Shown here piece by piece: positions 21,970 through 34,200 of a stretch of DNA of 64,000 nt (positions are counted from its first letter, which is position 1; every line of letters starts with the position of its first letter). The position numbers and the translations under genes were made by a program. The DNA is from Blastomussa wellsi (lineage: Eukaryota > Cnidaria > Anthozoa > Scleractinia > Plerogyridae), in the NCBI GenBank assembly GCA_947652115.1, contig OX393572.1, forward strand, positions 15,707,488-15,771,487, given 5' to 3'. The notes beneath the pieces were generated by a model. That model saw only the letters and a list, made by a program, of their open reading frames with translations. It searched no databases and was not told the DNA's origin.

Positions 21970-24900
21970 ACCTCAATTTGCTGAGGAATAACACGATTTT
22001 CAATTATGCCCAAAATGGCCAATTTTTGACTTTTTCAGCGCAAAATTTGGAAATTTTTTCGACCTCTCCGATTTCAGCCTAACTTTTATGGATTTACTCA
22101 GCAGCTATCCGACTTTTCATTTCAGCAAAAAACCGCTTGTAGAAAGCTCAATTGGCTGAGAAATGACACGATTTTCAAATATGGCTAAAATGACTGATTT
22201 CATAGGGGGGACCATACGAAACTTTTCAAAATCGGCCGATATTTTAGCTCGACTTTGGAAGGCTGTAAAATAGAAACTACTCGTCCGATTTTAGCCTACC
22301 TTGTATGGATTGACTCGGCAACTATCCTAGTTATCAATTGTGCAAAAAACCGCTTGAATAAAGCTCAATTAGCTGAGAAAAAATAGTATTTTCAAAAGTG
22401 CCCAAAATGGTCAATTTTGGACTTTTTTCTAAGGGGGGACCATAGGAAAATTTTCAAATTTTTTCGACCTCTCCGATTTCGATCTAATTGGTATAGATGG
22501 ACTCAGCAGCCATCCTAGTTTTCATCTGGGCCAAAAACCGCTTGTAAAAACCTCAATTTGCTGAGGAATAACACGATTTTCAATTATGCCCAAAATGGCC
22601 AATTTTTGACTTTTTCAGCGCAAAATTTGGAAATTTTTTCGACCTCTCCGATTTCAGCCTAACTTTTATGGATTTACTCAGCAGCTATCCGACTTTTCAT
22701 TTCAGCAAAAAACCGCTTGTAGAAAGCTCAATTCGCTGAGAAATGACACGATTTTCAAATATGGCTAAAATGACTGATTTCATAGGGGGGACCATACGAA
22801 ACTTTTCAAAATCGGCCGATATTTTAGCTCGACTTTGGAAGGCTGTAAAATAGAAACTACTCGTCCGATTTTAGCCTACCTTGTATGGATTGACTCGGCA
22901 ACTATCCTAGTTATCAATTGTGCAAAAAACCGCTTGAATAAAGCTCAATTAGCTGAGAAAAAATACTATTTTCAAAAGTGCCCAAAATGGTCAATTTTGG
23001 ACTTTTTTCTAAGGGGGGACCATAGGAAAATTTTCAAATTTTTTCGACCTCTCCGATTTCGATCTAATTGGTATAGATGGACTCAGCAGCCATCCTAGTT
23101 TTCATCTGGGCCAAAAACCGCTTGTAAAAACCTCAATTTGCTGAGGAATAACACGATTTTCAATTATGCCCAAAATGGCCAATTTTTCACTTTTTCATTG
23201 CAAAATTTGGAAATTTTTTCGACCTCTCCGATTTCAACCTAATTTGTATGGATTTCCTCAGCAGCTATCCGACTTTTCATTTTAGCAAAAAACCGCTTGT
23301 AGAAAGCTGAATTGGCTGAGAAATGACACGATTTTCAAATATGGTTAAAAGGACTGATTTCATAGGGGGGACCATAGGAAACTTTTCAAAATCAGCCGAT
23401 ATTTTAGCTCGACTTTGGAAGGCTGTAAAATAGAAACTACTCGTCCGATTTTAGCCTACCTTGTATGGATTGACTCGGCAACTATCCTAGTTCTCAATTG
23501 TGCAAAAAACCGCTTGAATAAAGCTCAATTAGCTGAGAAATAATACTATTTTCAAAAGTGCCCAAAATGGTCAATTTTGGACTTTTTTCTAAGGGGGGAC
23601 CATAGGAAAATTTTCAAATTTTTTCGACCTCTCCGATTTCGATCTAATTGGTATAGATGGACTCAGCAGCCATCCTAGTTTTCATCTGGGCCAAAAACCG
23701 CTTGTAAAAACCTCAATTTGCTGAGGAATAACACGATTTTCAATTATGCCCAAAATGGCCAATTTTTGACTTTTTCAGCGCAAAATTTGGAAATTTTTTC
23801 GACCTCTCCGATTTCAGCCTAACTTTTATGGATTTACTCAGCAGCTATCCGACTTTTCATTTCAGCAAAAAACCGCTTGTAGAAAGCTCAATTGGCTGAG
23901 AAATGACACGATTTTCAAATATGGCTAAAATGACTGATTTCATAGGGGGGACCATACGAAACTTTTCAAAATCGGCCGATATTTTAGCTCGACTTTGGAA
24001 GGCTGTAAAATAGAAACTACTCGTCCGATTTTAGCCTACCTTGTATGGATTGACTCGGCAACTATCCTAGTTATCAATTGTGCAAAAAACCGCTTGAATA
24101 AAGCTCAATTAGCTGAGAAAAAATAGTATTTTCAAAAGTGCCCAAAATGGTCAATTTTGGACTTTTTTCTAAGGGGGGACCATAGGAAAATTTTCAAATT
24201 TTTTCGACCTCTCCGATTTCGATCTAATTGGTATAGATGGACTCAGCAGCCATCCTAGTTTTCATCTGGGCCAAAAACCGCTTGTAAAAACCTCAATTTG
24301 CTGAGGAATAACACGATTTTCAATTATGCCCAAAATGGCCAATTTTTGACTTTTTCAGCGCAAAATTTGGAAATTTTTTCGACCTCTCCGATTTCAGCCT
24401 AACTTTTATGGATTTACTCAGCAGCTATCCGACTTTTCATTTCAGCAAAAAACCGCTTGTAGAAAGCTCAATTCGCTGAGAAATGACACGATTTTCAAAT
24501 ATGGCTAAAATGACTGATTTCATAGGGGGGACCATACGAAACTTTTCAAAATCGGCCGATATTTTAGCTCGACTTTGGAAGGCTGTAAAATAGAAACTAC
24601 TCGTCCGATTTTAGCCTACCTTGTATGGATTGACTCGGCAACTATCCTAGTTATCAATTGTGCAAAAAACCGCTTGAATAAAGCTCAATTAGCTGAGAAA
24701 AAATACTATTTTCAAAAGTGCCCAAAATGGTCAATTTTGGACTTTTTTCTAAGGGGGGACCATAGGAAAATTTTCAAATTTTTTCGACCTCTCCGATTTC
24801 GATCTAATTGGTATAGATGGACTCAGCAGCCATCCTAGTTTTCATCTGGGCCAAAAACCGCTTGTAAAAACCTCAATTTGCTGAGGAATAACACGATTTT

Positions 24901-25449
24901 CAATTATGCCCAAAATGGCCAATTTTTCACTTTTTCATGGCAAAATTTGGAAATTTTTTCGACCTCTCCGATTTCAACCTAATTTGTATGGATTTCCTCA
25001 GCAGCTATCCGACTTTTCATTTTAGCAAAAAACCGCTTGTAGAAAGCTGAATTGGCTGAGAAATGACACGATTTTCAAATATGGTTAAAAGGACTGATTT
25101 CATAGGGGGGACCATAGGAAACTTTTCAAAATCAGCCGATATTTTAGCTCGACTTTGGAAGGCTGTAAAATAGAAACTACTCGTCCGATTTTAGCCTACC
25201 TTGTATGGATTGACTCGGCAACTATCCTAGTTCTCAATTGTGCAAAAAACCGCTTGAATAAAGCTCAATTAGCTGAGAAATAATACTATTTTCAAAAGTG
25301 CCCAAAATGGTCAATTTTGGACTTTTTTCTAAGGGGGGACCATAGGAAAATTTTCAAATTTTTTCGACCTCTCCGATTTCGATCTAATTGGTATAGATGG
25401 ACTCAGCAGCCATCCTAGTTTTCATCTGGGCCAAAAACCGCTTGTAAAA
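21970..25449 (+). repeat. 1740-bp (three-trimer) tandem duplication
   Basis: Positions 21970-23709 recur at 23710-25449 with an offset of exactly 1740 bp. Shared rare features include AAATAGTATT at 22381 and 24121 and the ATTTTAGCAAAA variant near 23280 and 25020. Among the few visible differences is TTTTCATTGC against TTTTCATGGC near 23197 and 24937. Confidence 0.85.
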
Positions 25450-25877
25450 ACCTCAATTGGCTGAGGAATAACACGATTTTCAATTATGCCCAAAATGGCC
25501 AATTTTTCACTTTTTCATGGCAAAATTTGGAAATTTTTTCGACCTCTCCGATTTCAGCCTAACTTGTATGGATTTCCTCAGCAGCTATCCGACTTTTCAT
25601 TTCAGCAAAAAACCGCTTGTAGAAAGCTGAATTGGCTGAGAAATGACACGATTTTCAAATATGGCTAAAATGACTGATTTCATAGGGGGGACCATAGGAA
25701 ACTTTTCAAAATCGGCCGGCATTTTAGCTCGACTTTGGAAGGCTGGAATATACAAACTACTCGTCCGATTTTAGCCTACTTGGTATGGATGGACTCGGCA
25801 ACTATCCTAGTTCTCAACTGTGCAAAAAACCGCTTGAATAAAGCTCAATTAGCTGAGAAATAATACTATTTTCAAAA

Positions 25878-26105
25878 GTGCCCAAAATGGTCAATTTTGG
25901 ACTTTTTTCTAAGGGGGGACCATAGGAAACTTTTCAAAATCGGCCGATATTTTAGCTCGACTTTCGAAGGCTGCAAAATAGAAACTACCTGTCCGATTTT
26001 AGCCTACCTTGTATGAATTGACTCGGCAACTATCCTAGTTCTCAATTGTGCAAAAAACCGCTTGAATAAAGCTCAATTAGCTGAGAAATAATACTATTTT
26101 CAAAA
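25878..26105 (+). repeat. C/B hybrid monomer, copy 1
   Basis: Starts as C (GTGCCCAAAATGGTC) and switches at GGGGGGACCATAGGAAA, the box common to B and C, into B sequence (CTTTTCAAAATCGGCCG), then continues to the B end. It is followed by a normal C, giving an A-B-C/B-C unit of about 807 bp instead of 580. Diagnostic variants: TTTCGAAGGCTGCAAAATAG, CTACCTGTCC and TATGAATTGAC. Confidence 0.9.
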
Positions 26106-27279
26106 GTGCCCAAAATGGTCAATTTTGGACTTTTTTCTAAGGGGGACCATAGGAAAATTTTCAAATTTTTTCGACCTCTCCGATTTCAATCTAATTGGTA
26201 TAGACGGACTCAGCAGCCATCCTAGTTTTCATCTGGGCCAAAAACCGCTTGTAAAAACCTCAATTTGCTGAGGAATAACACGATTTTAAATTATGCCCAA
26301 AATGGCCAATTTTTTACCTTTTTCATGGCAAAATTTGGAAATTTTTTCGACCTCTCCGATTTCAACCTAATTTGTATGGATTTACTCAGCAGCTATCCGA
26401 CTTTTCATTTCAGCAAAAAACCGCTTGTAGAAAGCTGAATTGGCTGAGAAATGACACGATTTTCAAATATGGTTAAAAGGACTGATTTCATAGGGGGGAC
26501 CATAGGAAACTTTTCAAAATCAGCCGATATTTTAGCTCGACTTTGGAAGGCTGTAAAATAGAAACTACTCGTCCGATTTTAGCCTACCTTGTATGGATTG
26601 ACTCGGCAACTATCCTAGTTCTCAATTGTGCAAAAAACCGCTTGAATAAAGCTCAATTAGCTGAGAAAAAATACTATTTTCAAAAGTGCCCAAAATGGTC
26701 AATTTTGGACTTTTTTCTAAGGGGTACCATAGGAAAATTTTCAAATTTTTTCGACCTCTCCGATTTCGATCTAATTGGTATAGATGGACTCAGCAGCCAT
26801 CCTAGTTTTCATCTGGGCCAAAAACCGCTTGTAAAAACCTCAATTTGCTGAGGAATAACACGATTTTCAATTATGCCCAAAATGGCCAATTTTTGACTTT
26901 TTCAGCGCAAAATTTGGAAATTTTTTCGACCTCTCCGATTTCAGCCTAATTTGTATGGATTTACTCAGCAGCTATCTGACTTTTCATTTCAGAAAAAAAC
27001 CGCTTGAAGAAAGCTCAATTGGCTGAGAAATGACACGATTTTCAAATATGGCTAAAATGACTGATTTGATAGGGGGGACCATAGGAAACTTTTCAAAATC
27101 AGCCGATATTTTAGCTCGACTTTGGAAGGCTGGAATATACAAACTACTCGTCCGATTTTAGCCTACTTGGTATGGATGGACTCGGCAACTATCCTAGTAT
27201 TCAACCGTACAACAAACCGCTTGAATGAAGCTCAATTAGCTGAGAAATAATACTATTTTGAAAAGTGCCCAAAATGGTC

Positions 27280-30200
27280 AATTTTGGACTTTTTTCTAAG
27301 GGGGGACCATAGGAAAATTTTCAAATTTTTTCGACCTCTCCGATTTCGATCTAATTGGTATAGATGGACTCAGCAGCCACCCCAGTTTTCATCTGGGCCA
27401 AAAACCGCTTGTAAAAACCTCAATTGGCTGAGGAATAACACGATTTTCAATTATGCCCAAAATGGCCAATTTTTCACTTTTTCATGGCAAAATTTGGAAA
27501 TTTTTTCGACCTCTCCGATTTCAGCCTAATTTGTATGGATTTACTCAGCAGCTATCCGACTTTTCATTTCAGCAAAAAACCGCTTGTAGAAAGCTGAATT
27601 GGCTGAGAAATGACACGATTTTCAAATATGGCTAAAATGACTGATTTCATAGGGGGGACCATAGGAAACTTTTCAAAATCGGCCGGCATTTTAGCTCGAC
27701 TTTGGAAGGCTGTAAAATAGAAACTACTCGTCCGATTTTAGCCTACTTGCTATGGATGGACTCAGCAATTATCCTAGTTCTCAACTGTGCAAAAAACCGC
27801 TTGAGTAAAGCTAAATTTGCTGAGAAATAATACTATTTTTAAAAGTGCCCAAAATGGTCAATTTTGGACTTTTTTCTAAGGGGGGACCATAGGAAAATTT
27901 TCAAATTTTTTCGACCTCTCCGATTTCGATCTAATTGGTATAGATGGACTCAGCAGCCATCCTAGTTTTCATCTGGGCCAAAAACCGCTTGTAAAAACCT
28001 CAATTTGCTGAGGAATAACACGATTTTCAATTATGCCCAAAATGGCCAATTTTTCACTTTTTCAGGGCAAAATTTGGAAATTTTTTCGACCTCTCCGATT
28101 TCAACCTAATTTGTATGGATTTGCTCAGCAACTATCCGACTTTTCATTTCAGCAAAAAACCGCTTGTAGAAAGCTCAATTGGCTGAGAAATGACACGATT
28201 TTCAAATATGGCTAAAATGACTGATTTCATAGGGGGGACCATAGGAAACTTTTCAAAATCGGGCGATATTTTAGCTCGACTTTGGAAGGCTGCAAAATAG
28301 AAACTACTTGTCCGATTTTCGCCTATCTTGTATGGATTGACTCGGCAACTATCCTAGTTCTCAATTGTGCAAAAACCCGCTTGAATAAAGCTCAATTAGC
28401 TGAGAAACATTACTATTTTCAAAAGTGCCCAAAATGGTCAATTTTGGACTTTTTTCTAAGGGGGAACCATAGGAATATTTTCAAATTTTTTCGACCTCTC
28501 CGATTTCGATCTAATTGGTATAGATGGACTCATCAGCCATCCTAGTTTTCATCTGGGCTAAAAACCGCTTGTAAAAACCTCAATTGGCTGAGGAATAACG
28601 CGATTTTCAATTATTCCCAAAATGGCCAATTTTTCACTTTTTCAGGGCAAAATTTCGAAATTTTTTTCGACCTCTCCGATTTCAACCTAATTTGTATGGA
28701 TTTACTCAGCAGCTATCCGACTTTTCATTTCAGCAAAAAACCGCTTGTAGAAAGCTGAATTGGCTGAGAAATGACACGGTTTTCAAATATGGCTAAAATG
28801 ACTGATTTGATAGGGGGGACCATAGGAAACTTTTCAAAATCGGCCGATATTTTAGCTCGACTTTGGAAGGCTGTAAAATAGAAACTACTCGTCCGATTTT
28901 AGCCTACTTGTATGGATTGACTCGGCAACTATCCTAGTTTTCTACTGTGCAAAAAACCGCTTGAATAAAGCTCAATTAGCTGAGAAATAAGACTATTTTC
29001 ATAAGTGCCCAAAATGGTCAATTTTGGACTTTTTTCTAAGGGGGGACCATAGGAAAATTTTCAAATTTTTTCGACCTCTCCGATTTCGATCTAATTGGTA
29101 TAGATTGACTCAGCAGCCATCCTAGTTTTCATCTGGGCCAAAAACCGCTTGTAAAAACCTCAATTGGCTGAGGAATAACACGATTTTCAATTATGCCCAA
29201 AATGGCCAATTTTTGACTTTTTCAGCGCAAAATTTGGAAATTCTTTCGACCTCTCCGATTTCAGCCTAACTTTTATGGATTTACTCAGCAGCTATCCGAC
29301 TTTTCATTTCAGCAAAAAACCGCTTGTAGAAAGCTGAATTGGCTGAGAAATGACACGGTTTTCAAATATGGCTAAAATGACTGATTTGATAGGGGGGACC
29401 ATAGGAAACTTTTCAAAATCGGCCGATATTTTAGCTCCACTTTGGAAGGCTGGAAAATAGAAACTACTCGTCCGATTTTAGCCTACTTGTATGGATTGAC
29501 TCGGCAACTATCCTAGTTTTCTACTGTGCAAAAAACCGCTTGAATAAAGCTCAATTAGCTGAGAAATAAGACTATTTTCATAAGTGCCCAAAATGGTCAA
29601 TTTTGGACTTTTTTCTAAGGGGGGACCATAGGAAAATTTTCAAATTTTTTCGACCTCTCCGATTTCGATCTAATTGGTATAGATTGACTCAGCAGCCATC
29701 CTAGTTTTCATCTGGGCCAAAAACCGCTTGTAAAAACCTCAATTGGCTGAGGAATAACACGATTTTCAATTATGCCCAAAATGGCCAATTTTTGACTTTT
29801 TCAGCGCAAAATTTGGAAATTCTTTCGACCTCTCCGATTTCAGCCTAACTTTTATGGATTTACTCAGCAGCTATCCGACTTTTCATTTCAGCAAAAAACC
29901 GCTTGTAGAAAGCTGAATTGGCTGAGAAATGACACGATTTTCAAATATGGCTAAAATGACTGATTTCATAGGGGGGACCATAGGAAACTTTTCAAAATCA
30001 GCCGATATTTTAGCTCGACTTTGGAAGGCTGGAATATACAAACTACTCGTCCGATGTTAGCCTACTTGGTATGGATGGACTCGGGAACTATCCTAGTATT
30101 CAACCGTACAACAAACCGCTTGAATGAAGCTCAATTAGCTGAGAAATAATACTATTTTCAAAAGTGCCGAAAATGGTCAATTTTGGACTTTTTTCTAAGG

Positions 30201-30740
30201 GGGGACCATAGGAAAATTTTCAAATTTTTTCGACCTCTCCGATTTCAATCTAATTGGTATAGACGGACTCAGAAGCCATCCTAGTTTTCATCTGGGCCAA
30301 AAACCGCTTGTAAAAATCTCAATTGGCTGAAGAATAACACGATTTTCAATTATGCCCAAAATGGCAAATTTTTCCCTTTTTAGCGCACAATTTCGAAATT
30401 TTTTCGACCTCTCCGATTTCAGCCTAATTTATATGGATTTACTCAGCAGCTATCCGACTTTTCATTTCAGCAAAAAGCCGCTTGTAGAAAGCTTAATTGG
30501 CTGAGAAATGACACGATTTTCAAATATGGCTAAAATGACTGATTTCATAGGGAGACCATAGGAAACTTTTCAAAATCGGCCGATATTTTAGCTCGACTTT
30601 GTAAGGCTGTAAAATAGAAACTACTCGTCCGATTTTAGCCTACTTGGTATGGATGGACTCGGCAACTATCCTAGTTTTCAACTGTTCAAAAAATCGCTTG
30701 AATAAATCTCAATTAGCTGAGAAATAATACTCTTTTCAAA
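27280..30740 (+). repeat. Satellite block Y-Z, copy 1
   Basis: Y (27280-28440) carries CAGCCACCCCAGTTTTC; the neighbouring units carry AATCGGGCGATATT and GAGAAACATTAC. Z (28440-30740) carries GGGGAACCATAGGAATATT at its start, then two near-identical trimers with TTAGCTCCACTTTGG and AATTCTTTCGACC, then TTTTTAGCGCACAATTTCG. The whole block recurs at 59097-62553 at offset 31813 bp. Boundaries are approximate. Confidence 0.78.
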
Positions 30741-30747
30741 AGTGCCC

Positions 30748-30925
30748 AAAATGGTCAATTTTGGACTTTTTTCTAAGGGGGGACCATAGGAAAATTTTCA
30801 AATTTTTTCGACCTCTCCGATTTCGATCTAATTGGTATAGATGGACTCAGCAGCCATCCTAGTTTTCATCTGGGCCAAAAACCGCTTGTAAAAACCTCAA
30901 TTGGCTGAGAAATGACATGATTTTC
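30748..30925 (+). repeat. C/A hybrid monomer with loss of one A monomer
   Basis: A C monomer runs into the end of an A monomer at the shared ACCGCTTGTAAAAAC...AATTGGCTGAG block, then directly into B (ATGGCTAAAATGAC near 30929). The related copy at 41945-42180 has the intact C followed by A, and both carry the rare GACATGATTTTC variant. About one monomer's length was therefore lost here by in-register exchange. Confidence 0.8.
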
Positions 30926-31209
30926 AAATATGGCTAAAATGACTGATTTCATAGGGGGGACCATAGGAAACTTTTCAAAATCGGCCGGCATTTTAGCTCG
31001 ACTTTGAAAGGCTGTAAAATAGAAACTACTCGTCCGATTTTAGCCTACTTGGTATGGATGGACTCAGCAATTATCCTAGTTTTCAACTCTACAAAAAACC
31101 GCTTGAGTAAAGCTAAATTTGCTGAGAAATAATACTATTTTTAAAAGTGCCCAAAATGGTCAATTTTGGACTTTTTTCTAAGGGGGGACCATAGGAAAAT
31201 TTTCAAATT

Positions 31210-34200
31210 TTTTCGACCTCTCCGATTTCGATCTAATTGGTATAGATGGACTCAGCAGCCATCCTAGTTTTCATCTGGGCCAAAAACCGCTTGTAAAAAC
31301 CTCAATTGGCTGAGGAATAGCGCGATTTTCAATTATTCCCAAAATGGCCAATTTTTCACTTTTTCATGGCAAAATTTGGAAATTTTTTCGACCTCTCCGA
31401 TTTCAGCCTAACTTTTATGGATTTACTCAGCAACTATCCGACTTTTCATTTCAGCAAAAAACCGCTTGTAGAAAGCTAAATTGGCTGAGAAATGACACGA
31501 TTTTCAAATATGGCTAAAATGACTGATTTCATAGGGGGGACCATAGGAAACTTTTCAAAATCAGCCGATATTTTAGCTCGACTTTGGAAGGCTGGAATAT
31601 ACAAACTACTCGTCCGATTTTAGCCTACTTGGTATGGATGGACTCGGCAACTATCCTAGTATTCAACCGTACAACAAACCGCTTGAATGAAGCTCAATTA
31701 GCTGAGAAATAATACTATTTTCAAAAGTGCCGAAAATGGTCAATTTTGGACTTTTTTCTAAGGGGGGACCATAGGAAAATTTTCAAATTTTTTCGACCTC
31801 TCCGATTTCAATCTAATTGGTATAGACGGACTCAGAAGCCATCCTAGTTTTCATCTGGGCCAAAAACCGCTTGTAAAAATCTCAATTGGCTGAGGAATAA
31901 CACGATTTTCAATTATGCCCAAAATGGCAAATTTTTCCCTTTTTAGCGCACAATTTCGAAATTTTTTCGACCTCTCCGATTTCAGCCTAATTTGTATGGA
32001 TTTACTCAGCAGCTATCCGACTTTTCATTTCAGCAAAAAGCCGCTTGTAGAAAGCTTAATTGGCTGAGAAAAGACACGATTTTCAAATATGGCTAAAATG
32101 ACTGATTTCATAGGGAGACCATAGGAAACTTTTCAAAATCGGCCGGCATTTTAGCTCGACTTTGGAAGGCTGGAATATACAAACTACTCGTCCGATTTTA
32201 GCCTACTTGGTATGGATGGACTCGGCAACTATCCTAGTTCTCAACTGTGCAAAAAACCGCTTGAGTAAAGCTAAATTAGCTGAGAAATAATACTATTTTC
32301 AAAAGTGCCCAAAATGGTCAATTTTGGACTTTTTTCTAAGGGGGGACCATAGGAAAATTTTCAAATTTTTTCGACCTCTCCGATTTCGATCTAATTGGTA
32401 TAGATGGACTCAGCAGCCATCCTAGTTTTCATCTGGGCCAAAAACCGCTTGTAAAAACCTCAATTGGCTGAGGAATAACACGATTTTCAATTATGCCCAA
32501 AATGGCCAATTTTTCACTTTTTCATGGCAAAATTTGGAAATTTTTTCGACCTCTCCGATTTCAGCCTAATTTGTATGGATTTACTCAGCAGCTATCCGAC
32601 TTTTCATTTCAGCAAAAAACCGCTTGTAGAAAGCTTAATTCGCTGAGAAATGACACGATTTTCAAATATGGCTAAAATGACTGATTTCATAGGGGGGACC
32701 ATAGGAAACTTTTCAAAATCGGCCGATATTTTAGCTCGACTTTGGAAGGCTGTAAAATAGAAACCACTCGTCCGATTTTAGCCTACCTTGTATGGATTGA
32801 CTCGGCAACTATCCTAGTTATCAATTGTGCAAAAAACCGCTTGAATAAAGCTCAATTAGCTGAGAAAAAATACTATTTTCAAAAGTGCCCAAAATGGTCA
32901 ATTTTGGACTTTTTTTGTAAGGGGGGACCATAGGAAAATTTTCAAATTTTTTCGACCTCTCCGATTTCGATCTAATTGGTATAGATGGACTCAGCAGCCA
33001 TCCTAGTTTTCATCTGGGCCAAAAACCGCTTGTAAAAACCTCAATTTGCTGAGGGATAACACGATTTTCAATTATGCCCAAAATGGCCAATTTTTCACTT
33101 TTTCATGGCAAAATTTGGAAATTTTTTCGACCTCTCCGATTTCAACCTAATTTGTATGGATTTCCTCAGCAGCTATCCGACTTTTCATTTCAGCAAAAAA
33201 CCGCTTGTAGAAAGCTCAATTGGCTGAGAAATGACACGATTTTCAAATATGGTTAAAAGGACTGATTTCATAGGGGGGACCATAGGAAACTTTTCAAAAT
33301 CAGCCGATATTTTAGCTCGACTTTGGAAGGCTGTAAAATAGAAACTACTCGTCCGATTTTAGCCTACCTTGTATGGATTGACTCGGCAACTATCCTAGTT
33401 CTCAATTATGCAAAAAACCGCTTGAATAAAGCTCAATTAGCTGAGAAAAAATAGTATTTTCAAAAGTGCCCAAAATGGTCAATTTTGGACTTTTTTTCTA
33501 AGGGGGGACCATAGGAAAATTTTCAAATTTTTTCGACCTCTCCGATTTCGATCTAATTGGTATAGATGGACTCAGCAGCCATCCTAGTTTTCATCTGGGC
33601 CAAAAACCGCTTGTAAAAACCTCAATTTGCTGAGGGATAACACGATTTTCAATTATGCCCAAAATGGCCAATTTTTCACTTTTTCATGGCAAAATTTGGA
33701 AATTTTTTCGACCTCTCCGATTTCAACCTAATTTGTATGGATTTCCTCAGCAGCTATCCGACTTTTCATTTCAGCAAAAAACCGCTTGTAGAAAGCTGAA
33801 TTGGCTGAGAAATGACACGATTTTCAAATATGGTTAAAAGGACTGATTTCATAGGGGGGACCATAGGAAACTTTTCAAAATCAGCCGATATTTTAGCTCG
33901 ACTTTGGAAGGCTGTAAAATAGAAACTACTCGTCCGATTTTAGCCTACCTTGTATGGATTGACTCGGCAACTATCCTAGTTCTCAATTATGCAAAAAACC
34001 GCTTGAATAAAGCTCAATTAGCTGAGAAAAAATAGTATTTTCAAAAGTGCCCAAAATGGTCAATTTTGGACTTTTTTCTAAGGGGGGACCATAGGAAAAT
34101 TTTCAAATTTTTTCGACCTCTCCGATTTCGATCTAATTGGTATAGATGGACTCAGCAGCCATCCTAGTTTTCATCTGGGCCAAAAACCGCTTGTAAAAAC

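Larger units (their letters stand above)
19900..26500 (+). repeat. Satellite block X, copy 1
   Basis: A run of trimers sharing diagnostic variants (GGTTAAAAGGACTG at the B start, TTTCCTCAGCAGC in A, GAAAAAATAGTATT at the B end). It matches 32130-37150 at offset 12229 bp up to about 23.2 kb and at 11069 bp near 25.5 kb, so this copy is two trimers longer. It holds an internal 1740-bp tandem duplication. Boundaries are approximate, to within about 100 bp. Confidence 0.75.
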
